A stretch of DNA of 64,000 nucleotides, taken from positions 5,580,001 through 5,644,000 of the forward strand of contig JARFIW010000453.1 in assembly GCA_036346225.1 (NCBI GenBank), in the 5' to 3' direction. Origin of the DNA: Platerodrilus igneus. Lineage: Eukaryota > Arthropoda > Insecta > Coleoptera > Lycidae. The stretch's first letter is position 1, and every line of letters begins with the position of its first letter. This document shows positions 33,721 through 44,349 of the stretch, one piece after another. Under the pieces are notes generated by a model. The model saw nothing but the letters and a program-made list of their open reading frames with translations, was not told where the DNA came from and searched no databases. The translations under genes were made by a program, and so were the position numbers.

Positions 33721-35048
33721 AAAATAGTTCATAAGATGAAATAATAACTTAGACATTTCAGATCGAGCTAGTAATTGAAAAGTGAAAAATATAAGGTTCA
33801 GGACAGAATTCCAACCTGTACCTACCGATTTCGCTACCGATGCGTTAATCAATTGCGCCATCAGGATGAGTGGTTACAATTTGAATAATATTTAAATCTA
33901 AATAATACCATAAGTTTATAATGTTCATAATCTTAGCCCAAATTAAAAATTAAAATTTTTGGAGTTCCACTCGCCCTGGTATACCTTAATTAAATTCTAA
34001 ACATAGAAAAGGCAAATGTTTGGCAAGACACTACTGTCAAAAAAAATAAAATTAACATTAATTGGTAGTTTCTCCGCTGAATTACTGACTCGTTCCGAAA
34101 AGAAACTGATTGTGATTAATTGTGGTATGGGAGGTTTTGATTGTGCATATTTAAACATTGTATAAATTGGAAATAACCTAAAGTTCCACACTTAAACATT
34201 TGAGTCTATTGTTATTGGTTTTGAAAATTTTGAAAATTGTCTCGAGGACATGAACGTTGAAATATGTAAAACCCAGTTAGAAGTCGTTTTGCCACTACTT
34301 CATGCGGTTAGTATAACACTTCTTGACAACGCACTTTATCATAGCGTGAAAACAAAATTTGTAGCTCAAAAGTGGTAGAAGTAACAACGTACTTACATGT
34401 CCTGTATCTGTTTATTTGGTTTATTTAAAAGTAAAGAAAACAAGCTTTACTAAATTGTTACAAAAATTCATTTTTGTTGAATGGTATAACTAATATGAAC
34501 TAAACAAAAAGGAAAACAAACTAAAACATTTGGGATTTTCCATCCGAAAACTACCATTAAGTTGTGTGAGTCTGCCTCAAAGACTATCACCATCTATTAC
34601 CTTCTTATTTGTATGAAGTAAGAATATATAGCCTGCGAACGCATACACATTCTACATTTTAATTTATTTGAGTAATTATTTTGTGAAACGTGAATACGTA
34701 CTTAAAATCGTCATGACTCGCTACTGATTTTCATATAATAGATTATAAAATATTTTAGCAACGAGAAATGCGTTAATTTTCCTGGCCCTAAACCACGTAC
34801 GACGTGCTAACCTAAGATTGTCTGGATTCTTATTTGGATCTTATCAGGTGTGTAAAGTTAGCCACTCACTTCCCAAATTTTGTATTTTTACTTATTGTCC
34901 TAGATTTTGCCGTAAACCTCAACTCTGTAATTCAAAGCGTATTAAAGAAAAATAGAACAACAACTTTTAAGTGCTATTCCATATTGACTACAACTGTGCT
35001 GACTTGTGCCGCAAACTCAAAATCTATAACTTTAATAAAAACGAAGTA
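33721..35048. other. AT-rich stretch without recognised genes
   Basis: 34770-34840 has faint similarity to 32100-32165 just before the LINE-2 tail, suggesting shared flanking sequence. GTGTGTAAAGTTAGCC at 34849 resembles the FB terminus but has no partner. Confidence 0.35.
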
Positions 35049-36300
35049 ACTCATCATCATAATTAGGTCTTCAGTCTTAGAAGTGGTTGGACGCGTACCT
35101 CCATTGTTTTCTATTCTGAGTCAACCTACACATTTTCCTGAAATTTTCACAGTCTGCATCTATCATTATCTATAAACAATAGTCAATTTCTACTTCTTCT
35201 TTTTCCTTCTCTGCTTCTAATATATGTCGCGCTATTCCCTCATATCTTAGTTATATCCAATCGTCCTACCTCTCATATTTCCTACTGTTTGTCACATATT
35301 TCTTTCTTCCGCTGCCATTTCTAGTACCTCTTTGTTCTTAACTTTGTCTGTCCATGATATCTTCATCATATGTCTGTAGCATCACACATGCTTTTATCCT
35401 TTTCATGTCCACTTCTACTGTTACACAACCGTACAGTGCTATACTCCACACATTTGCTTTCAGCAATCTATTCATAGTTTCTATGTTTGTTGTCTTCGAA
35501 CATGGCAGCTGCTTTTTCTTACTAAATACAGCACTGTCTTGTGGTAGTCTTTTTTTATCTTTTGCACTTTTCCTATTCTATCGTTTTCTAAAAATATACC
35601 CTATTTCACCGATATGCAATTGTACGCGAAGGGGAATAAGCAACCTGACGGCTACCTATATCCCCCACAACTTAAACATTTGCCAAATCTATAGTTTTCT
35701 CATTACTCCTATTGTACAATCAACATTTGTTGGGTATATTGTAAAAATCCACATGCAGTTGTTTACGATAATCATCAGGTTTAAATACAATTATTTTTTT
35801 TAATCATTAGGTTTTCCGTTCTGGGACTGGTTGGACGCGTACCTCCATTGATTTCTATTCAGAGCTAATCTACACATTTTCCTGAAATTCCTACAACCTA
35901 TATCTTAATCCAGGTCTGCCTCTACCTCTCTTTTTCCCATCTCTGTTTCTAATATACTCCGTGCTATTCCCTCATATCTTAATATGTGTCCTATCTTCCT
36001 ATCGCTCCTATTTTTTACTGTTTTCCACATATTTTCTTCTTCTCTTACCATTTCTAGAACCTCTTGGTTCTTAACTTCGTCTGTCCATGATATCTTTACC
36101 ATACGTCTGTAACACCACATTTCAAATGTTTCTCTTTTTCTAGTTCGATTCTTCTACTGCGCACGTATCATAACCGCACGGTGCTGTGCTCCACATATAT
36201 ACTTTCTGCAACCTTTTCCTTGTTCCTATGTTTGTTGGCTTCGAACTAGCAGCCTTTTTTACTTATTAAATACAGCACGTTCTCTCGCAAAGATCCGAAT
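35049..36300 (-). repeat. LINE-2 3' ends, second tandem dimer (no SINE)
   Basis: Two minus-strand units with a period of about 750 bp (GGTTGGACGCGTACCTCCATTG near 35088 and 35838). The second unit still reads as the RT C-terminus at 36120-35905 (WCYRRMVKISWTDEV, KNQEVLEMV, KIGHILRYEG). The junction at about 35630 (GCGAAGGGGAATAAGCAACC) is the uninterrupted form of the site that carries SINEs at 32.7 and 33.3 kb. Confidence 0.6.
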
Positions 36301-37639
36301 TGGGAACTATATAAACTCCAAAATCTTTTACTCTAGAGGAACTATCACCAACATAAAAATATTTTAGTACACAGTGTACCTAGGAGGTAATGTGGTGGTT
36401 TCCCGTTGCCTTCCACATCGCAGTAGTGTGTTTTAGAATGCCATACCGACCCCCAAAGTTCTCTGCCTATTTAAGTACCGAAAGAGTAGCTGCCCTTTCG
36501 TGGACATGTTTTATTCTGATTCCTCACCAAAGGGCCAACTAATGTGGTTAAACCAATTGTTCGGCTTTTAGCTCACTGAAACACGCACCATTCTACCCGT
36601 TCTAGTATTCTAGAATTTCCTCAACGGGTAGGTCCGTTCAGAACGGAAGCAATTAACTAAGAAGGAAATTATATTAGCTCCACACTAAATAAATCCAACT
36701 TTTTTTTCAGAGGTTGGTATTAATTTGTGCTACATTGTACCGTTGAAAAACACCCGATATTTTAGTGAATAATCAATACCAAAATTAATTTATGAAGCAA
36801 CAAATAATTGAAAGTACATATATCAAACTTCCGCGAGTTTTGGTGAGTTATACCAGTCGAGTATAACAAAAAACAGCATATAGTTCAAAAGTCAAGTGAA
36901 TCGAAAAATAACTGAATGGGAAGGGTGGCGGTAAACAAATAATTTATCAATTTTTAAGTGTCTGAAAACTGTGCTGCATTATGCTAACGAATGACAAAAT
37001 ATTGTTAGAGCAATAGGTATCAAGTAGTACAAATATGCTTCTTCTACAATACAACCTGACCTTCACTTAAAAATCACGTGCAAGAGGAGGAATTGACTCT
37101 TATTTAAAATACATGGCGAATGTTTCTATATGTAGTAAACATGAGTACAGGAGAGATATACATGCGTTAACCTTGCCGATTACACGTCCTTCTTTGTCTG
37201 TGCTTGTCACTCACTCAAACACGTGGCCACTAATGTTATTAACCCTTTCTCTAGACATGCTTATCAAAATTTAACACATCTGGTATCATTAGTGTTGTAT
37301 ATTTCACAATTTACGGGCGGCGTCACACTACCTGTAAACCATAAGTCTTAGTCCTTTAACCCTTCGCTAGCCTTGTTTGTCGCATTAGGTAAATGCCAAA
37401 TTTTTTATACATAATTGCACTATGCAATTAACCCCATCTATTTTTCAAATAACCATTTCTCGTATTTACCCTTCTACAATGTTACACGTTGAAAATTCGC
37501 TAAATAATTAAGTAGTTACGCGATAAGAGTTAACACAGTTTGTTTGTATGCTTCAAATATACATAAAATCACAGTCATGTGGCCCCAATTTATTTTATTA
37601 ACTTTTCCAATTAAGCCTCTCGCTCATCTCCGAAAGGCG
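36301..37639. other. AT-rich stretch without recognised features
   Basis: No ORF above background. Confidence 0.4.
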
Positions 37640-38935
37640 AAACCACAAAAATCGAAGAAATCGGAAAGAAAAACATTCCAAAACCACTGAAGAGAATACA
37701 CTCATGTCATTGCTCTAAAAGAAAGAAAAGTTGTTGAAGCAAAAGCAATGAGACCACTATGTAAAGAGAGTAGTTACCTTCATTACAAAACCAAAGTTAC
37801 CGAAGACTAACAACAAGAAATTTTTTCAAATTATCGGATTCTAGGCTGTTTACAGAGACAACGTTACTTTCAGTTACTTAGTATACAGTCAGTTTAGTCT
37901 AAATTTAAGTATGTTCTTGAGAACAGCCAGAAAGAGAAAGCACATTTTATTTTTCAAAGAAGGCATTTTTCACGAGTACTCGTACCATATCTGACAGGCT
38001 AATAAAACAGCGTTAGAAAAACCTATTGCTACTACCACCGGCATGTTGATCTTGAAAAACGGGGAAACATGGTAAGCACCACAAGTTGATGACAGCATTA
38101 ACAGAGCAGTACGTTGTCACATAAAGTCTATTTCTGGGATGGAAAGTCATTACTAGCTGGTAGATTTCGTTCAACAATACATTGAAGGAAATAAAACGCA
38201 AGCAGACTTACGTAGGGATTGTTGCCATTGAAATGAAAAACCATGTGCTAATTATTTTAAGTACTCTCAAAAGTCTAACACGGAATTCAACATCGCATTT
38301 CGTCGTCAAAAGAAAGGATCAATGCGAAGACTGTATAATTTTTCAGAATACTTTTGAAGAGGAAAAAACAAATTGGAAAATAACTACGAAAGACATCTAA
38401 TAAAAAAAATTATCTCGTAAAAAAAGGAGCTGATAAAAATAGCAAAACTAAATATTTGGTTGTAACATTTTATAACTTGGAGGAAGTTTTTCAATGCCCT
38501 CGTGGAAAAGCGTCCCGTTTCCATTATATGTCTAAAATTAATGTATTTAATTTTACTCCTTACGAACTGAAAGCAGAAAAGCATAACCTGTTTTGTTATT
38601 TATGAGATGAAGCATAAGCCAAATGTGGTGTTAGCGATATTAGAATCTGTATCCTAAACTATACTCATCACTGAATGATAGAGATCCAGTCAAACAGGTG
38701 GAGAAGCAAGACGTGCTATCGATGTACCTCTATGCTGTAACAAAATACCCTTTCATACGTTTCATAAAGTTTTTAGTTAAGGTGTACAGTCAAAGTAAGG
38801 GCAATAGCGTGCATTCAATAATTGAGCGCCGGTCAGGAAGTTTCAAATCGGGCTCAATTTACATACCACCCCCATATGATGATCTACAAAAAAACGTGGT
38901 GAAAAAGCCTATGAAAAAAGCCTGAAAAAAATAGC
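37640..38935 (+). pseudogene. Relic of an insect multicopy ORF (DUF7869-like)
   Basis: Plus-strand fragments in several frames line up in order with a large insect protein family usually annotated as uncharacterised or DUF7869-containing. First come a basic Cys patch near 37700 and a segment reading KVTEDxQQEIFSNYRILGC near 37790-37860. Next is the 38182-38400 frame, then VFQCPRGKASRFHYMSKINV followed by FNFTPYELKAE at about 38487-38580. Last is SVHSIIERRSGSFKSGSIYI at about 38806-38865, matching the family's conserved VHSTIER motif. Stops and shifts separate the pieces. The family is often multicopy and thought to travel with transposons; its activity is unknown to me. Identification is by pattern memory, so moderate. 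Confidence 0.5.
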
Positions 38936-39039
38936 CCCAAAGAAAACGCTGACGGAAAGAAACACCGACGGAAAAAACCTACAATTTATATCTGTACAAT
39001 ATGTTGTAAATAAAATTTTCATAATTTAAGTGCTACTAA

Positions 39040-39290
39040 AACTATTAATTCGGCAAATGTTCAAGTGTTGGGGGATCTTGGTAGCCACAGGCTGCTTAAC
39101 TCCCTTCACATACTACTGAACATACGTGAAATAGGGTATATATTTACAAAAATACTAGAAGGGGAATCAAACTGTATCTAACAAGAAAGAGCAGCGGCTA
39201 TGTTCGAAGACAACAAACATAGAAACAAGGAAAAAATTGTTGGAAGCATATGTGTGGAGTACACCACTGTCATATACATATCATTATATA
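39040..39290 (+). repeat. LINE-2 unit fragment, plus orientation
   Basis: Reverse complement of the block seen at 33640-33690 and 35470-35650 (AAGTGTTGGGGGATCTTGG, AGCCACAGGCTGCTTAA, GTTCGAAGACAACAAACATAG). Confidence 0.6.
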
Positions 39291-40301
39291 CCAACCAGGT
39301 ATTCCCTTTCGGGATAACCAAACCTAGTACCTCTTTCTGGAAGGATATGCAGAGTATAGCTCTAAAGTATTAGACTAGTTCTACTCCCAGCACCATTTAT
39401 AATCTTTCTCCACATCCCTTGGTCTCTATACACTTCCTTTGCCTCTGCGACATTCATACATTGCTTTTGACATGCTCTTTTGTTGCTCAGACTTCTTACC
39501 TGTCGTTCTTTCAGAACCTCCTCTACTTTCGGGGTAACCAAACCTAGCACCACCTTCTGGAAGGATATGCACAGTATAGCTTTAGACTATTACACTAATT
39601 CTACCCCCAGCACCATTCACAATCTTTTTCCATATTTCTCGGTCCCTACACACTGTCTTTGCATCTGCGACATTCATACATTGCTTTTGGCATGCTCTTT
39701 TGTTCCTCAGACTTCTCAGCCGTCGTTCATTTAGAACCTCTTCTACTACGTCCAACCATCTTTTACGCGGTCTGCCACTTGCAATTCTACCAGTCATCTT
39801 ACTTGCATATATGCGTTTGGTAGGCCTATCCTCGTTCTTTCTTTCCACATGTCCAAACCATCTGAGTGTGCTTCGCTCGCTCAACTCCTTAAGAGTCACT
39901 TGCACCTCACACTTTGCTCTGACCCATTCATTTGACACTTTGACTCTCAATGTTTTCTGCACACACTTCTTAGGAACCTTAATCCTGCTACTTCTGCCAG
40001 ACGCAAGTTTCGCTCCCATATAGAACGATGGGCACAAATACACTGTTGTAAATGACCAACTTTGCATTTATACTCAATCCTTCATTCTTGTTCACTGCCC
40101 ACATACTTCCAGACACCTTTCTTCCAGCGATTGCCCATCTTTCTATTTCACTATCCAGCTTTCCATTGCTCAAAAACTTTCTACCAAGGTACACGAAGTC
40201 ATTCACTTTATCTATCGTGGCATTGTCCATTCTAAATACAAAGTCATCAATTCTGCCATCTCTGTAAAAAATTTATTACTTTTGTTTTATTTACATTCAT
40301 G
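39291..40301 (-). pseudogene. LINE-2-type reverse transcriptase C-terminus, 3' end repeated
   Basis: Minus strand 40230-39988 gives the RT thumb region (FVYLGRKFLSNGKLDSEIER, SGSMWAVNKNEGLS, LYGSETCVWQK). 39990-39582 gives the end (LRWFGHVERKNEDR, GRPRKRWLDVVEEVL, KRACQKQCMNVADAK, IWKKIVNGAG). 39553-39362 then repeats the last ~60 residues (VEEVLKERQVRSLSNKRACQ), so the terminal ~230 bp is duplicated in tandem. Compared with intact relatives, the polymerase core and most of the endonuclease are missing. A frameshift divides the thumb from the end. Confidence 0.7.
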
Positions 40302-40830
40302 TTCAATTGCATATTTTACACACTTCCGACAACTTTCGCCCAATGCTCCCTACTCCACACCACAAACCCAACATATCGTCATATAATCCACCAACATCTT
40401 TCCTCTTCCGCTTTATTTCAGTCACTGACAGCACATCTATGTGCCTTTCTTTCATTTTAGGCATTATTTCACACTCTTTACCGTACACTCCTCTGACATT
40501 CCAAATCGCCTTTTCTGATCCATGCGGTTGTTATCTGATGTGCCGGATATTTTGCGTCTCAGTCGCCCACTATGACTTTGACGGTGCGAGGCTTTTTCAA
40601 AGGCTTTGTTAGTAATTTTTAATTAGGTTGTACCAAGTTACCAGCCTAGATTGAAACCGTGCCGTAGTAGCCTTCCCTACTAAAGGTAATGGCAACTTAC
40701 CGTTCAGTGTTGGCATGTTTAGCCTCTCTGCCACAGACGTCGCCACGATTTCCAATCCTCCAGGTGTGCCTAATGTCTTTCAATACAAGCTATAACTTTC
40801 CCTTCCAAGGGAATTACCTTGTAAGCCAGC
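40302..40830 (-). pseudogene. LINE-2 5' UTR and endonuclease start, copy B
   Basis: Paralogue of 26703-27240. The ORF at 40488-40303 reads KMKERHIDVLSVTEIKRK, KDVGGLYDDMLGLW. Confidence 0.6.
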
Positions 40831-40837
40831 AGAAAGT

Positions 40838-41284
40838 TGCCCGCGCTACCACTGACACACATCGAGCGCTACACCACTGTACGCCTAAGAAATAGGGACA
40901 GTAGGAGAAGCAGACAGGAAAAGGAAGAAGCCTTTGGAATGTTATGCTTCAGATGTATGACGATGATAGCATGGACAGACGAAGTTAATAACAAAGAGAC
41001 TATAGATATAGTAGGGGAATAAAAACATTTATGACAAACAAAAAATAGGAGTAATAAAAGGGCGTAATACGTTCCCAGACATTTTTTGGAAATAGTGCGG
41101 GCTATATTACAAGCAGATATAGGAAAAAACAGAGGTAGATGTAGACCTAGATGAGGCTATTGTACGCAGATAGTGAAATATGCAGATTGGGAGTTTCAGG
41201 GAAATGTGTAGGTTAGCTCAGGATAGCAAACAATGGAGGTACGCCTCTAACCAGTTCTAGGATTGAAGACTGAATGATGATGAA
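40838..41284 (+). pseudogene. LINE-2 3' end, copy B
   Basis: Paralogue of 27250-27724, with EAFGMLCFRCMTMIAWTDEV, NNKETIDIVGE and a GAATGATGATGA tail. Confidence 0.6.
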
Positions 41285-41361
41285 GTGCTACTATTTATTG
41301 GTGTTCTTCACGGCTTCTTCCTCCGGTCACGCCAATATGCAACGTTGTTGGGGCAAAAAAG

Positions 41362-41655
41362 AGCAGATCCGTGACTTACTTGGCTCGCGTGTGACTACTA
41401 ATTCCAAAATCCCGGGTTCAAATTCCCACACAGACCGCTTAAAGAATGTTATGCGAGCATTTTCCACAAAAATACGCTCTTGTTCGGTTGAGAGATAAAA
41501 TGGAAGTTCCGTGTGTTAATGTTGTCACGCTTGTTAAAGTTCCCTACTTTATTTTGAAAAGCAAGGGCACGACAAAATCAAGATTTACAGGTAAAAAAAC
41601 TTGCTTCGTGGGCAATGTAGTATCTTTCGGTAGAGCTTTGAAAAATCAAATGTAG
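41362..41655 (+). mobile_element. tRNA-derived SINE (diverged), copy B
   Basis: Paralogue of 27808-28076, with GGTTCAAATTCC as a damaged B box. Confidence 0.65.
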
Positions 41656-41701
41656 GGTGCAAGGCGACACTGCGACACCTTAATAAGTTCATGAAACGAA
41701 C

Positions 41702-41944
41702 TGTAACATAGCGCCGATCGGTTAACCTCCGACCAAAATAATAACATTATAACGTAAACAAAGCATTTGTACACAAAAAATAATTTGTGGGTACCCCGTG
41801 GCGTGACACGTTCAAAAAGAATTTTTTGTCAGGTACAATGGTTTTGCATTTAACAGTTATTTAGGTTACAATAGGAAATCTCAAGACTTTTATTTGCATA
41901 TTCTGGCGTGTTTTCGAATGATTGATTAAAATATAAGTTGCCGT
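41702..41944 (+). repeat. LTR-like block copy B, left piece
   Basis: Starts TGTAACATAGCGCCGATCGG, matching 28123 onward, and is cut at GCCGT (41940-41944) by the BEL/Pao insertion. Confidence 0.5.
41940..41944. repeat. BEL/Pao 5 bp target duplication, left copy
   Basis: GCCGT, repeated at 48624-48628. The empty site in copy A is 28361-28365, with one GCCGT. Confidence 0.9.
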
Positions 41945-42338
41945 TGTTTTGTATTGATTAAAACTCAAACTATAGTGGATTTAAATTGTGCAGTGCGCTT
42001 GCGCCTCTTAAAATAAAACGCGTACGAAAGTGGTTTTGTGACGTTTATCGAGGACTCTTCTTTCGACCTAGTAACGGGACGGTTGTGCGTGACAAGCTAT
42101 ACCCAATAAAGTATAGTGCTTGCAACAGTGCATTCAACTGACTCCCCCAGGGGCATTCCAGCAACATTGAAGAGGACCACACACCAAGGACAATATTTGT
42201 GAGTGAATTTATGCCTTCTGTTTGTTTTTTACATGCATACAACTTTCGCATTTAAAACTCGCGTGTTGTTCTACTTCGCATTATAGTCCACGATTAAAAA
42301 GACGCGCCAGCACATTTATCTAAATTAATTAATTGACA
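41945..42338 (+). repeat. BEL/Pao 5' LTR
   Basis: TGTTTTGTATTG..AATTGACA, 394 bp. Confidence 0.92.
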
Positions 42339-42340
42339 TT

Positions 42341-42358
42341 TGGTCCTTCCTCGCGTGA
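42341..42358 (+). promoter_or_regulatory. Putative primer binding site
   Basis: TGGTCCTTCCTCGCGTGA begins two bases after the 5' LTR, the usual position and TGG start of a tRNA primer site. The tRNA is not identified. Confidence 0.5.
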
Positions 42359-42983
42359 TAGAACCGTCCATAGTTATTAAATTAATTCATTTTGTTTAGC
42401 TTGTATGTATGTAAAACTTCGATTAGCAATATTCGAATCATATTTCTATTTACTTAGATATAAAAAATTCGATACACTAAAGTCTATTAATTAGAAATCA
42501 TTATTTGATTATAGATATATTACGATTTAGCAATAGTTTAGTTAGAGAGCATTATTAATCATTTTACAGATAGTTAAATAGTTCGTATAGAAAACCTGTT
42601 GCAAAGGTTGGATTCAAAGCTGTTCTATTGTAAAATTTTGTATACCTGTGTAGTAGGTCACTCCTTTTGGCTTATGTACAGCTGCAAACAACATTCCAGT
42701 TTTATCGTATACCTACCTGCATGTTTAAGGGTTTATAACCACTAAATATTTTAACTATATTTCTTGTTTGAATGACTAAACCCTTGAGGCATTTTATAAA
42801 CCTTCTTGTTAAGGGTTGTCAGGTCGTTTAAAATACAATAGGAAGCTTTAACTACTCATTTCGCATTTTACTTTACAAATCGGGTAATGACTTTATTGGA
42901 TCATTTTCGGTGATTGAATTTATAATAAGATTATTGTCGGTTGTTGTTAATTGGAATAATTGTCGTTTGTTTCTTCATACAAA

Positions 42984-44349
42984 ATGCCTGACACAAATAC
43001 TTCTGTAACTTTATTAAAGCTCTACGCTGCTAGGATTCATGAAATCTTCGAACTTTCTGAAAAGGCACAATACAATGAGTACACAAGTTATTCAAATTGA
43101 AGTGTCGTATAGTGGAATCTATCTACAAGGATTTTACTGAAAAGTATGTTACTGTATTTGTAAACACAGAATCAGAATTGCAACCAGCTTTAGAGAATTT
43201 GTGTCGAAACGTAGATGACGAATATTATTCTATTCTTTTGATAGAGCAAGAGATATTTTCAGCTGAAGTGAAAACTCCGTCTGCGAATCACACAAGTCGA
43301 CAAGACAATAATTTTACACCTAGAGTAAAATTACCAAAAATTACTCTACCGCGTTTTGATAATGACCAAAAAAACTTTAAGACTTTCAAGGATATGTTTG
43401 ATGTTTTGATAGATAAACAACCGCATTTAACGTACATCGAAAAGCATTCCTACCTTCTTACAAGCTTGTCGGGTGAATCATTGACATTGTTGCGGTCTAT
43501 TCCTCTTTGTCATGAACATTACAGATTAGCATATGACACTTTATGTTCTAGATATAATAATAAACGTCTTTTGGCTAATCACCATTGGGGTTTAATAAAA
43601 AACTACCCGCCTATGCATGCGGAAAACTTAAAACAACTTCGAAATTTAATTGACTGTTTCACAGAAAACTTATCGATTTTGGGATCATTACTGAAAGTTG
43701 GGATTTCGTTCTTGTAGATCTTTTATTATGTAAACTCGATGAGGAAACTCGTAAACGATTCGAATTGCATTTCAATTCTACTGATGTGCCTACATTCCAT
43801 TGCGTCAAAGACTTTTTGTCAAAACAATGTGTAGCCTTAGAGAATCTTGTCTCAAGCAAACAGACGAAAGTGCCTAAAGGTACTATTAATAATCAAGGTC
43901 TCACTCGTTCGAATTCTGACTTGAAGCCTAAGACATTCTTAGCTGAAACTAACACTTCTCCTAAGAACAATTCGTTCTCCTGCATCCTTTGCAAGGGAAA
44001 TCATGTATTGTATTTGTGCGAGCAGTTTCTTAAATTGTCTCCAAACAAGCGTCACGAGCAAGCCAAACATCTTCGGTTATGTTTGAACTGTCTTCGACCA
44101 AATCATAACATGTCGTCTTGTCCGTCAAAGGTTTCGTGCAGAACTTGCAATAAAAATCATCATACATTGTTACATTTTGTGCCGTCGATTGCTACGTCAC
44201 CACCTTCTTCAACTCCAACTCGTGAAGAAAATTTGCAAACCAGTTCGTCTAATAATGCTACTTGTACTACAACAGTTGGGTCTGAGGCGACAACTTGTCT
44301 AGCTCTGCTACCCACGGTTTGTTTGGAAATTCTCGACAAGAAAAATTAA
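42984..44349 (+). pseudogene. BEL/Pao gag (broken)
   Basis: Begins at ATG 42984. The first frame stops at TGA 43098-43100, and the sequence continues in another frame at about 43097-43717. That part is DUF1759 (LPKITLPRFDND, KTFKDMFDVLID, HSYLLTSLSG, LCSRYNN). It stops at TAG 43715-43717 and continues in a third frame to 44349. There three zinc knuckles occur, CILCKGNHVLYLC, CLNCLRPNHNMSSC and CRTCNKNHH. Gag would form the virus-like particle and bind RNA. Breaks are two frameshifts (near 43070-43100 and 43690-43717) and TAA at 44347-44349, directly before protease. In BEL elements gag and pol normally form one frame, so that TAA is a lesion rather than a gene end. Confidence 0.8.

Noticed and set aside
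34846..34880. Foldback terminus-like string GTGTGTAAAGTTAGCC
   Set aside because: No tandem arm and no inverted partner nearby.
35354..35803. 149-codon hydrophobic plus-strand ORF
   Set aside because: It runs antisense through LINE-2 units, and the RT reading on the minus strand is the meaningful one.
42045..42251. 68-codon minus-strand ORF, identical at 48330-48536
   Set aside because: It lies within both LTRs of the BEL/Pao element, which explains the identity; there is no motif.
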